A stretch of DNA of 64,000 nucleotides from Isoetes taiwanensis. Lineage: Eukaryota; Streptophyta; Lycopodiopsida; Isoetales; Isoetaceae. The stretch is from positions 5,176,488 to 5,240,487 of the forward strand of contig JAJEKV010000053.1 of NCBI GenBank assembly GCA_021234155.1, written 5' to 3'. Positions 10,421 through 21,875 of the stretch are shown here, piece by piece. The position numbers and the translations under genes were made by a program. The notes below the pieces were generated by a model. That model did not search any database. It had not been told where the DNA came from and was given only the letters and a program-made list of their open reading frames with translations. Positions within the stretch are counted from its first letter, which is position 1. Each line of letters starts with the position of its first letter.

Positions 10421-11529
10421 GAAGAAGGTCTAGCATATACTGAGAGTATAGGGTAGAGGGGTAGGAAGTGAATAAAGTAAGATTGAATAGATGTTTTAAC
10501 ATCCAAAAAGACCAACAGGCCATGTGACCCATACAATGGGCTAGCATAACCATTACTACTAGGATGAAAAAAACCCTGCGTTGAAAGTTTGTCCTAGTAG
10601 GCATCTTGGCTTACATATGTTGCTTGTCCATTTATGGAATGCCTGCACAGATAATTTCAAATTTAAAGTTGTATGTTTGCCAAAATACAAGCTAAGAATG
10701 CAATACATGAGTCTGTTGCAATACCCATCTTATCAAACAGGAAATAAGCTTGCCAAAAACATGCTGTAAACAGTCGTAATGAGAGACAGGAGGATATTTC
10801 ACCCAATTTTACATCTAGATTAAATGCTCTAACGACCTCCCCCTTTTGTCCTAAGATTAGGAAATTGGCACATGGCCTCATCACGGTTACTCAAATTTAA
10901 CAAATATTCTCACCTTCCCTCTATTGCAAAGGGTGAATGTACCCTTGCAGGATATTTCTTAGGATGCGGGATCGTCTCGCCCAAATATGCTCACCAAGCC
11001 CTTATCCCAAGAAATGTCTTGCAGGGAACAATACCAATATTGAAACTGCCATCAACATCTATTCTTTTAACTTTGCAAATGAAGACCTCATATTTTGGTC
11101 ATTAAAGGGGCATCTAATAATTTTATGCCTACTTAAGGGTATTTTTGAACTTTAGAAAACTCGTCAAAGCATTTAAAATGCTGACCAATGGTACCTCGTT
11201 AAAATGAATAAACATATAGACAGGTCGTAAAATAACGCAAAATGTAAAAGGTGCTTTTTAGTTTTTATTTGAATTGAATTGTATGGTTTTTATCGTCCAT
11301 GGAGACTAATAAGCCTACGGGACCCAATAGAGGAGCACAATAGACGTATTACTGCTCGTAGTCTGAATGGTTTCCAAGGGAAAAACTGTGGCAGTAATAA
11401 AAATACTGACAAACTATACAAATATACATCATCAAATATATACATCCTAGCAATTGCAATAAAGCCATGCTCAATATCACATGTAGCAGCTGATCGTACC
11501 TGACCAACTCAGCATAGCATTTTTTGATT
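10421..11529. other. No gene recognised
   Basis: The region is AT-rich with short ORFs in several frames. None shows a family motif I can name and no terminal repeats were found. Part of it may be decayed LINE sequence following the ORF1 relic. Confidence 0.4.
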
Positions 11530-13600
11530 TGATCATCAGCTCAGCTGGACAGCTCTAAAGAGTGTGACATTCATCTTCAACGGCTCCCACTTGGCAGCAC
11601 TGACAAATCCTGTCTGGCGTGGCTCCCCAATCCATCTGCCTATCTCAATTCGAAGGCAGTGTGCACCTGTGTGAATCGAGAGTCGATGCCTTCTCATGAA
11701 CAAATGGGTATGCAAGTAGCATTGCAAGCCTTGTGCCGGTGTGAGATTTATCTACTGCTGGTAATGTGTTGTCTTAACTTGTTCAAGGGCATTATCTAAA
11801 GTTTGCTGAGGAAGCAAGCGTCAAAGTACTGTTTCAAGCTATGGCAATTTGCTTCAATTTGCACCTGTGCTCTTGGGGCTAGCCACTGAGCTCGTTTTTC
11901 CTTCAAGCAAGCCTTGAGTCACTACAACCCTGTTGCGACGGGCAGTCTGGGAGGACACGCATTGTCCATATTCTGAAAGTAGGCGATGTGGCAATCAAGG
12001 GCAGTCATCTGAAGAGGCAAGAAACTGATTTGAGCAGGATTTCATGTGGGACAGTGGATTTCACTTCCGATGCCCATGCTGAGAAGGCTTTCTGCACCTG
12101 CTTCAAGTCATTCCAGGTAGCAGAGGACATTTTGGGCCCCAGACTTCAATTCTGTATAGAAGAACGAATTCCATTAAGACCCTAAACAGGTGCGACTAAT
12201 CACACAACTCCGATCTATGACTCTTGTTTTGCATTGCGTACAATTCTTTCTGGTCTGCTTCCACACGTAACTAGATAAAAATGTCCTATTACATTGTAAA
12301 AGGAAACTCCACTCTTAAATACTTGTAGATGAGTGTCGCCTCCACGTTTTGCCCTCGATAAGTAATGAGGGGGGTCTTGATTGACATGAAGATGAGATGT
12401 GGACCACCTTAGTCTTGGCTACAATGACGCGCATTTCAGTGGCCTAGCAGAATGCGTTCAAGCCATTCAAATGGCACAGCATGTCCTCCACACTGTAAGC
12501 TAGGAGGTCTACATCATCAATGTATATGAGCTCCTGGGTGATCTGATGCAGAAATTGAGCTCTGTCGCCCCCATTATCAATAAACCAGCTCTCCAACTGA
12601 TCAATGTAAAGCTCAAATGGTGTTGGGAACCTGGCAGACCAAGATGATGTTGTTGAATGGTTGACATCCCGGCTACAACCATTCTGAGCATGTCTCATAT
12701 AGCTTGTGCACTGCATTATGCAGATCCACAGGGACCCCCATCTATCAATCTTGCACACAGTTTTTCCTAAGGCACAGTGTCAAAAGCCATGACGAAGTCA
12801 ACGAAGCAACAATAAAGTTCTTGCCGTTGGTTTTTACTTGTCTTCAATCAAAGTCCGCAATGCGAAGATAGGATCAATGGTTGAGTGTCGGGACCTGAAT
12901 CCTGCTTACGTGAGGACTCGTACCTCTGCCCCTTTATCCATCCTGTCAATTGCTGCTCCAGAATGCTAGTTAGCAGTTTTCAAATACCGAACTGACTATG
13001 ATTGTTTGATGATTGGCTTGGCAGTGCGGGTCACCTGCCTCGTAGATGGAAACAACCCTGCTAGTGGTCCACTGCGGGGGAAAGCCTTCCTGTAACGCCT
13101 TGTTGAACAAGGCAGTTAGGACTGGTACTGTAGAAGACTATGCCCACTTGAGCAACTCTGCCTGCATACCATCTAAGTCTCCTGCTTTTCCATTGGCAAG
13201 GAGTTGTAAGCCTTGGATGACATCCGCCTCTGTGATTTCTAGCGCTGAGCCTTCTTGCATGGTACTGATGCTCGTGCACCCTAAGGATTGTAGAGCTGCT
13301 ACAAGTATTGATCCCATTGCTCAGAAGTGATGTTCCTTGCAAGCTGTACTAGCTTTTTGAGCATCCTTTACCAGGAGGTTCTGGGATGACGGTCCAAGAG
13401 GTAAAACATCTCTCTTTGACGCCTCGCAATGTACCTGGATTTCTTAGCCTTGCAAAGAGTGCAATACTGTCTGGTCGTGTGTGGGCATGGGGGGAATCTA
13501 TTACCTGGTGGAGCCAGCATTTGAGTTCCTTACACTCAGCATCAAACCACTGGTTACGTGGGAAGGTTGTGGCATGTTTTCCACAGCTCTAAAAATTTGC
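11530..13600 (-). mobile_element. Degenerate LINE ORF2 relic
   Basis: On the minus strand, from 13600 downward, the expected LINE order is visible. It runs WFDAECKELK (about 13540-13570), EITEADVIQGLQLLANGKAG and WA-containing RT start (about 13190-13250), a fragment with AGDPHCQANHQTIIVSS (about 12980-13040), an FELYIDQLESW segment with YIDDVDLLAYS in place of YADDxxLLSRS (about 12500-12610), and near 11640-11660 RIEIGRWIGE, the counterpart of GVEIGRW. Numerous stops make it dead. It belongs to the same broad clade as the plus-strand LINEs but is far more diverged. Confidence 0.8.
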
Positions 13601-14868
13601 ACAATTCGTTTCTAAGCCTTTTAAGCAAACAACAAATCTATACCTTAAAAGGTATATTTCCTACATAATTTAAAATTAGCAAAAAAAATCATACAAAAAC
13701 CTAGTTTTCAGCTTGTGAATGCCATGGTTTTTTACCAGGACACTTTCCAAGAAATTCTTTCTATATCAAAAATTATTGACCTCAATAGATAAGCTGCAAG
13801 GGTTTCGAGAATTTGTCGCACACTAGGAAAGGTCATGAAACCTTACAACACTGATGCTGGCATTCTTGTTTCAGAAGTTGTTGACATGTTAGGGTTAGGT
13901 CACATGTAGCTGGTAACAGGGATTCTTTGCCGTTGACAGGAACCCAATTTTTTTGCTCGGGTCACATGATCCTGTCGAAGCAAGGATTCCACGTTGCAAA
14001 GAAAGATCGGAAGCAAGAAAATTTGGCGCGCCTGCCTGTGAATCGGCAGAAGGATTGCTGCCAAGTGTTAGAAAATCTTCCAGTTGTCCTCATCTCTGAA
14101 ATCCCTGTTGACGGCAATGCTTCCACCGATGCAAAAGCCCGTTGAACAGATTGCTATCAACATGGCTTCTTCCCTGTCAAAATTAGGCATGTGACTCCTT
14201 CAATTTCTATAATTGACGGCTTGGGAATCCTATTGACATCATCATGTGACCAGACCCTTAAAATGCTTTTGTCCTTGTTTTTATCCGTCAGATATTGTCA
14301 AAATCTGCTATTTTTTAGGGCGTGGATAAGAATGAATGCTGCTTTCTTTTCTTGGTGGCTGAGACTTAGGGTTGTGGTTTGGACCGTGGCTTGATTCCAT
14401 AGAAAACCAGATTTGTGAGAGCAGATTTGCTTGATATGGCAGCTATTTCGACCTAGTGCTTGGACAAAAACAGGTCACCTTTTAAAGTTGGGCGGAAATG
14501 TAGCATTGGCAGCACATGCTCAAAACCTTCTATTGGGGATAGAGCTTCGAAGATGTGATCTAGAGACAACTGTAATGTTCAAGAAATTACACAAATTTGT
14601 AGGTCCAAATCTGAAGCATCTGGTGGAGCAGTCGGCATTGGAAGGACCATTCACAACCTGGGCGATATTGTTTTGGGTTGCACAAGCAACGTGTGTATTA
14701 TGTAAGCAAATCCCTTTTAAAAAGGGCCACCAATATAATATTTCTCATGAGAAGCTTGTCGGACTCGGGCTCTTGAATTGAAATCCGGTCAGTTCTACTC
14801 CGGTAAGTTCCATCGATGCTTTTTGGCCATCTAAACTTTTTGAGAAAATATTTTTCTTAATAAAGCTA
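13601..14868. other. No gene recognised
   Basis: A 72-codon ORF at 13927-14145 (+) and a 116-codon ORF at 14431-14781 (+) are the only open stretches. Neither has a motif I recognise. The rest is AT-rich and without repeats I can define. Confidence 0.35.
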
Positions 14869-14872
14869 TTAA

Positions 14873-17533
14873 CACTAGAGTGGTCAGGTGATGGACCAGA
14901 AATGGTCCATTTGCAATGTTCACTTTAAAATTCATATAAAATCAATGGTACAAAATCTATTCGAACCCTTCCTAGGAGTTCATATATGGCAGTCATGGTC
15001 CACGAGAAAAATACCTAAAAATATATACACCTCCATTCGTGTAAGTTGTACTCTAGCAAACTCAGGGGGGTCAAGTACAAAAACCTTCATGTTTACATAA
15101 AGTAAAACTGTCTCGACAAAACGATTTTTTCAAATTTTTTGACTACCACGATATTTTTCTACACAAGATAAGGAAAATGATACAAAAAACCACATGTCAA
15201 TCCGAAGTCTGTGAAGAAAGATAGGGCCATTCAAACATGACAGGGTCAAAACTGCTTTCTGCCTCCCCAGAACCAATTATGGTTCCCAGAAGGCAGTTGT
15301 AGTTTAAATACAACAACTTTTACAAGAAAATGCATTTTGAGCTAATATTTGACATATAAGCAATTGACAAGTTTCTTCATCCCATAAAAATGTTGGCTGG
15401 CCTTGAATTTGACGTTTGGACTTTCACTTTTGATCTCAATTTTAGGTAACTTGTAACAATGACTAATATTTCCCCATATAGAGCAAAACTTACTCTATGA
15501 TGTCCTCCAAAAAATCATAGTATAAAAGTTCAAAATGATACAAAACCAATACAAAAACAAGCTCATTAAAAAAGCAAGGGACATGGTCACAAGAAATCAA
15601 GAAAGGTTTCTGTACCTGAGCCCATTATTGGTCCATAGGTCCATCTAAAATCAATAACTTCCTTATATTAATTAATCTGAAGTTGAATTTTGGGATATGA
15701 ATAGCTTCTGATTTACTTTGGTAATGAAAATATTTGTTGATCATAACCTTGAGATTTGGACTAAATTTTATAGCATCAAATTCAAATATATCTTCTATGT
15801 TTATTCTAGATTTATGCCTCGAGATGTGACTTTGAAAAAACACATTCTCAAAATGTCCCATGTCATGAAAACAATGCAAAAAAATTCAAAGAAAAATATG
15901 GAAGTTTATGACTATAAAAGTCAAGTTAGGCTGCTATATGTGCGGCTCCACTTGCGAGACCATTATTGGTCCACAGGACTGCAAGTTTAAAAATTAATAG
16001 AGGCAACATCTTGATCAGTTTTGATCTCAACTTTAGAATCTAGTTTATGTGTACAGTTGTCTATGGGGTAAAATTAATTGGTTAGACGAGCTTGCATAAT
16101 TTGAGGGCAATGTTTAAGCACAAACAATTGTGAATTTATGGGGTATTTATTCGCCAATTGAATCTACATGCACTTCCACTTACACCTTTCAAAAATTATA
16201 TTATTAAAGGTAAGAAACCATGGTATCATTATGGGGACAAAATGGATCGGGCTAGTGAGAGATATATGCTCTATACAATTGGTCTAGTTATGGACCATAA
16301 ATGGTTCATGCTTAATTATATTCGTATCTTTCAAATGGTATGTTATTTCAATATGAAAATAGAGAGTTATATTGCAAAGGAAGGCCCGCATTCATGAAAA
16401 ATATAATGTACATAAAAGATGACCTACTTGTAACATTATCCTACTAAAACTCTAATGCTTTGTAGCAGCAATGGATATACCAGTTTTATACTAGTAAAAA
16501 ATAACCATGCTTCTCCGTATTTTTTTGCAAGAAAGCCACACAACCTACATAGGGGACCTATATGTCATATTTTGAACTATTTGAAAGGCTTATTTGGAGA
16601 AATATAGTGTGTTCTCTACAAAGCTGAGAAAGACGCATCAAAGGTCATATGGTTTAATTTTTTATTCTTATACTTAAACTTCACGATCTTCAATTTCATT
16701 CATCAATAAACATCATTAGCTAGTAAATGATGAGTTTTCAGCCTATAATTTTGGAATTAACTCAAATTTTTAACCTCTAATGTGTTAATCTTATGGTTCT
16801 ATATCATCTTTAAATCTAGTTAATTGCATGGTTAAACCCTAATTACACTATATGCAAGTTGATAGAGTAATTTTCTATGTAGATATAAGAAGAATGCATC
16901 ATTCATTACCCTCATGATACTTATAGGTGGTAATTTTGGAGCATTTTAACATATAATTTTGTCCTAAATTCTGTATAGGAAATTCTCTATTAGATTTTGA
17001 AGTTGATATAACTTATGAACACTCCAAAAAAACACAAGCTTGTACTTCATATAGTTAAGAATCCATGGCCACAAGAATTAACCCAAAACTTGTAATAATA
17101 AGAGAGAAATAATTCCTAAACCGCACGCAGCATTTTTGAACAAAATAGGGTTTGCCGGCTTCCACGGACGTTAGATGATAGCAACCAAAGCTAAAAACAT
17201 ACAAATCAATGTGTTCTATCATAAATAGACAAATACTTCCAATTTTAGCAAGGTTTAGGCCTGTTTATGATAGGAAAACCCAAGAATGCAGTTCTGGACT
17301 GTTGCAGAAACTATCAAATTCTCTAATATTTGAACAATCACTACATCATATAGGTGAGTTCATTGGCCTTGGAATTCTCGAAGATCATTAAGAATCAAGT
17401 AAAGATTTATATGGTGGTGCTATATCGCGAAATTGAAACTTCTATTCTCAGATATATTGGTTTAAGTGGCAGTGGGTCAACTGGACCAATTCTGGTCCAT
17501 GGACCAGGAATGGTCCCCGGGACCACTCTAGTG
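14873..17533. mobile_element. CACTA-like non-autonomous DNA transposon, 2.66 kb
   Basis: The left end CACTAGAGTGGTC at 14873-14885 is the exact complement of the right end GACCACTCTAGTG at 17521-17533. Both ends are flanked by TTAA (14869-14872 and 17534-17537). Subterminal copies of the motif GGACCA/TGGTCC in both orientations occur near both ends (14893-14915, 14995, 17480-17518) and in the interior at 15628 and 15966. Such subterminal arrays are typical of CACTA (En/Spm) elements, where the transposase binds. CACTA elements normally make 3-bp duplications. Here TAA and TTA flank the ends, so TTAA flanking, which is typical of piggyBac, is an ambiguity. The interior is AT-rich with no transposase, so the copy is non-autonomous. 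Confidence 0.7.
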
Positions 17534-17537
17534 TTAA

Positions 17538-18458
17538 GGAGGTATTTTTCTTATTTTGCTGTGCTCTTGAGGCCTCCATGTTTTTTACCTTTTGTTGAGA
17601 AGCTTTGGATGGAGGCCACTTGGCACGAGGGGTTCAATTCCTCTCAAATTGTTCTCTCTTTTTCGTGGTAAATTTTAATAACGATGATTGTAATGGATTG
17701 TACAAGGGAGTTTCTTACAGGTCGGCCAAGCAGGCTGCACCTACATTCATTCAGTGCAGTCAATGGTTTGTGTGCACCGTGCACCATGATTTGGGCAGGC
17801 ATTTTCAAAAAACACAAAAAGCACCTTATTAGATGTGGAGGATTCCAAAGATTGGCAAGCTCGAGTCATCAAATGATATGGTCGTAGAGACATCCACCTA
17901 TTAACATGCACAACGGATAAACCTTTTTATGTCCAACTCACTGAACCAGAAGTCTTTGCTGGTACTTCTTTGAGATGTGAAATTGTTACAAATACAATGC
18001 TGTAGTTTAAACAGCTTTCGACTTGTCTTTTTGCATCTTGAGACATAACTTTTTTGGCCATGGAAGCTCATTAGCATAAATGCATCTCACTGTTGGTCTA
18101 AAATTTGAAAAGTGAAAAGTCAATTTACATAAACACGTGAAAATATAACAATGACTAGAAACGGCACCACATGCTTCAAATTTCTGTAGATCTTCATAAG
18201 CTCTGTTAGTGAATCTCCACCTGCAAGCTTTCAATTGTACCATTACCCAGAATGGAAACTATGCCATTACACCCTTGTAATTTTTCAGCCCATCATAGCA
18301 GACACAAATGCCTTTCTTTGATGTACTAAAGAAGCAACACAAATGCTCTGCAAACATTTCACTGCAAGACCTTTGTAGTAACAACAATCTGTGCCCACAG
18401 AGTCTTATTACCTCCATATAACCATTTTGCTCATCTCAAAGGCCACATACAGTGTGAC
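17538..18458. other. No gene recognised; 3' flank of the HPPD-like gene
   Basis: The stretch holds short ORFs only. It lies downstream of the minus-strand HPPD-like gene and would include its 3' UTR. No AATAAA signal stands out clearly. Confidence 0.35.
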
Positions 18459-20265
18459 TTAGATGCCAAACGACTTGCATAACATCAAGAGATTGTTCTT
18501 ACCAAACAAAGTAAGAGGATTTGTACTATCCTTTGTAGAGGGGCAGATAACTTGATTGATTTCAAGAAATAATGTCGGCCTGCAGAAAGAACATCATATA
18601 AAGTACTTTTCAGTCTTTAACATCAAAGCATGTTTATTAGTCCACATTGACACTCCATATTTTTTTTGCAGTTCATATCCTGCAAGACTCATCTTTTAAC
18701 CTTTTTTCAAAAGCTATAGCTCTAAGACAACCCTAACTGCAAAGAAGATGAAAAAGAAAAGACAGACGATATCATCAATTGAGTGTCAGCTCCAATTAAG
18801 TTCATTGACAAACTGGAATCTTTGGGAGAAAGAACACTCGCAGAGGCAGAAGAGTGCTAAAGAAGAAAAGGCCATAAGAAAAACTAAATGAGCGACCAAG
18901 AGACAACTGTAAGGCTACTTCAACCTAGCCATTGTACATTAATAACATTGCAAATGTCCATCATAGAACAAGATATGCATACCTATCACCTACGGGCCTG
19001 GTGAAAAGCTGCAACAAGACACCATGATCAGTTTTCTCCACCCAAATTCCAAGTTCCTCGCAAGCTTGTAGTTGCTTCTCAGTCAAAACAGATCGAACTT
19101 CACTTGGTAAGTTACTATAGTAGCTTGGCCCTGGCTTCGGTAACAAGTCAAATCCCCCAGACTCAAATCTCGTTCTCATGTCATTTCCAGTCCAGAATAT
19201 GTCAATGCTTGTAAAAGCTAGGCATTGAATCCCTGGGCCTTCATTGTGCTGAAGGAATTTCAATCTGTGTTTTAAAGAACCAACTGCCTGGTTTAAGCAA
19301 AAGAGAACTGATTCACTATTATTTGCAAAAACTGCCATGTTTAATCCATTTCCCTCTGTTCCAAATTCTCCATCTGTGAACTCTGCAACCTCATGAAAAC
19401 CTGTAAACTTGGCAATATAAGATGCAGAATCCAAAAGATTTTCTACATTTGCAGTAACATGGCTTAACGTTTGCAGCCCTGAAGTAAGTGGTAAAGAATT
19501 GACATGCTGATAGTTAGGAAGAAAAGGTCCCTGAAAACCATCTGAGCTCATATATCTAAGCACAACGTCTCCATAAAGTTTGACCTCCGCCAGAACCATC
19601 TTTTCTCCTGTAACGTCATCTGTGAGAACTCTTGGTTCCAGTACCACAGAGGCTCCTCTCTGTACACTCTTTTTAAATGCCTCGCCAGCATCATCAACAA
19701 GCAACCCAATAGCTCGTACCGCTAAACCATGTAAATTGAAGAACCGTCTTGCATCAGCAGCAACAAACCCAGGATGCGGGACTCGTGTATTATTTTGATC
19801 TGTTCTGGATGAATACGGAGCTGTAAATGCTAAAGCAATGTCATTGGATTTGATAACATAGCTGCAATAGGTCTGATTTCCTGTACTTTGATCAGATTTT
19901 GCAATCAAGTGCATTCCCAATCCCCAAGAAAAGCGGCGCCAAGTATTAGACGCATCACCACACCAGATTTCTACATGATGAAATTTCTTCACACAAAATC
20001 GATCTGAGAAAGGGTTATGTTTTAACAACTTGTTGTATCCAACCAAACCTGTTTTATCAACATCAACATAATCATGTTGAGAATCTTTTCCTCCTGTAGA
20101 AGATGTCTTCTTCCAGTCCTCCAATGCATATTCTTCTTCATCATCTGTATCTGTAGTGGAGAGAGTAACACATGACGTACGTTCTAAGGATGCAAAAAAT
20201 GCGGAGGCTAGGCTGCCCCCAACCCAACCTGCAACCCTATCCAGCTTGATAGTTGATGGATCAAA
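18459..20265 (-). CDS. 4-hydroxyphenylpyruvate dioxygenase-like gene, two visible exons, altered active site
   Basis: HPPD converts 4-hydroxyphenylpyruvate to homogentisate, the precursor of plastoquinone and tocopherols. The open frame 20265-18983 holds nearly the full two-domain vicinal-oxygen-chelate protein. Landmarks include FHHVEIWCGDASN, RRFSWGLGM, LTSGLQTLSHV, TGFHEVAEFT, HNEGPGIQ and ELGI. A GT-AG intron (18982-18580, phase 2) separates it from a final exon (18579-18459) encoding RPTLFLEI and a short tail. This matches the intron position I recall for Arabidopsis HPPD. Of three iron ligands, the His in LSHV and the Glu in FLEI are present. The second His (normally QHLA) is Cys, codon TGC at 19222-19224. 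The C-terminal helix lacks GGCGGFGKGNF and stops early. No in-frame ATG exists back to the TAA at 20266-20268, so an upstream exon is missing or the gene is dead. Family assignment is certain; catalytic function is doubtful. Confidence 0.85.
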
Positions 20266-20530
20266 TTAGAAAACATACACAGCCAACGGACTTCCAACCA
20301 GAAAAGCGCCCACAGAAATTTTAAAGTAGAGGTCACAAGCGCCAACCCAAATGGATAGCAAAGTAAGGTAAAAATAAGCCTAGAACCAGTGTGATCTATA
20401 CTTATTTGTGGTTTAAAGACGTTTCTCAATTCTTGACCAAGATAGTGCTCAAGAAAGATCGCAAACGGCAGATTTACACAATAAGTACAAAATACAGGCT
20501 ATGGCAAATCCTGGCTAGAGCAGCAAACTT

Positions 20531-20640
20531 ACCGGCAGATCTTCAAGATTCGAAAGGGTTTGTGGAGTGGACGAAGAGACGGCTATGGCAGTCCGATCGC
20601 AAGGGCATTGTATTACGACTAGATTATGCCGTTATTTATA
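20531..20640 (-). promoter_or_regulatory. Candidate core promoter and first-exon donor for the HPPD-like gene
   Basis: On the minus strand a TATAAATA box lies at 20640-20633, and about 100 bp further on a strong splice donor, CCG|GTAAGT, has its GT at 20532-20531. An ATG at 20608-20606 opens a 22-codon frame that ends in TGA before the donor, so it does not supply the HPPD start. The arrangement suggests a 5' exon, but the acceptor and start codon remain unresolved. Confidence 0.35.
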
Positions 20641-20870
20641 CGTCGTATATCATACGCCGTATTTTAATAATGCATACAATTTTGTGTACGCTGTGTTTAT
20701 GATGAGTTTCCACGTTCAAAACACGTTCCCTATATTTTTCTCACTTGTAGATGCCATAACATTCATCATCTGAGATTACCTAAGATTTCAACCATTTTGT
20801 ATTTCAAGTAGCGTTTGGGTGTAGTTTGTTAATCTGTTACAAAAAAGTTTCTTGCCCTGTTTTTTGTATA

Positions 20871-20976
20871 CAGGAATGCTCTTCTTGTGTTGATTCTGGG
20901 GAGGAAACAGGGGACGACGCCGTTAGGCAGAGGCCCCTGTTGACTCCCCAGAATCAACACAAGAAGAGCATTCTTG
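20871..20976. repeat. 106-nt foldback with perfect 29-bp arms
   Basis: The left arm 20874-20902 (GAATGCTCTTCTTGTGTTG... to GGGGA) is perfectly complementary to the right arm 20945-20973. Pairing continues inward with an interrupted ACAGGGG/CCCCTGT stem, leaving a terminal loop of roughly 15-20 nt. The size and near-perfect pairing suit a miRNA or siRNA hairpin or a MITE remnant. It lies about 240 bp upstream of the candidate HPPD promoter. Confidence 0.8.
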
Positions 20977-20979
20977 CAA

Positions 20980-21867
20980 CGTGGATGGAGGTTAGGATCA
21001 ATTCTGGCAGTAAAAAAATCAAGAATGTGGAGTGAAATCGCCGGAATCGCAGGTAAAACCCAAGAATGTTGCGTAGAATGAAGGAATGTTGAGTAAAAAC
21101 AGGGGACAACGACGACATAACAATCTCTTAGCATTCCTTAAAAGAAATGATGCCACGTGGCATGGCGTGATTGGCTGACGCGCCTGAATTGATCCTAACC
21201 TACATTTACGTTTGCCTATCAGTGCTGCTCTGTTTGCAAATCTGTTTTGTTTGCAGAGCTGAAAGAGAAAGTTATGGCCCATTAGCGTGGATCAAGGCAA
21301 AATTTTGCCATCACTTTGGCATGGGTTGTATTGTGGCGCCAAATTCAACGGCCAGTGTCCTCGAGCTCTGCAAAATGCCATACCCTGCCAATAAGCAAAT
21401 CCTGAAAATCGAGCACAAAGCTTCCTTGTTCATCCAAAACCTGTATGACCATGTTTAGCCACTTTTGGGCGAGTGCAATTTTTACATCCTCGTATGTTCT
21501 TGGACCTTTGAACTAGTGTTCTTTTAATAAACATTAGGCTTCACAAACATGTACATATTACAATTTAAGCAACATGACACTAGAGTTAACAAAAAAGAAA
21601 AGAAAAAAAGACTTAACTTGTTACCTTGATGTTAGTAGCGTAGTTATTTTCCATCAAAACAAGGTGCCCAGGCATTATGGATTGCCCCAATACCATGTGT
21701 TAGTTGGACAAGGCATTCTTGGGTTTGGTCAAGCTTGGTGCCACTCTAGCCCCTGGAGTGCCCTACCTCAGCCATCATTGTGATTAGTGTTGTGCCTACT
21801 TTCTTTCAAGCCTTAGAATATGTAATACGTCCATGCAATCTTAGCCCTTGTCTATTGGTAGCTCATT
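20980..21867. other. No gene recognised
   Basis: A 95-codon ORF at 21171-21458 (+) begins with a hydrophobic stretch, but I do not recognise it. A second short copy of the string ACAGGGGAC from the foldback occurs near 21096. Nothing else is defined. Confidence 0.35.
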
Positions 21868-21875
21868 GTCTATTG

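Noticed and set aside
19580..19798. Plus-strand ORF opposite the HPPD-like gene
   Set aside because: It is a shadow on the antisense strand of a well-supported coding exon.
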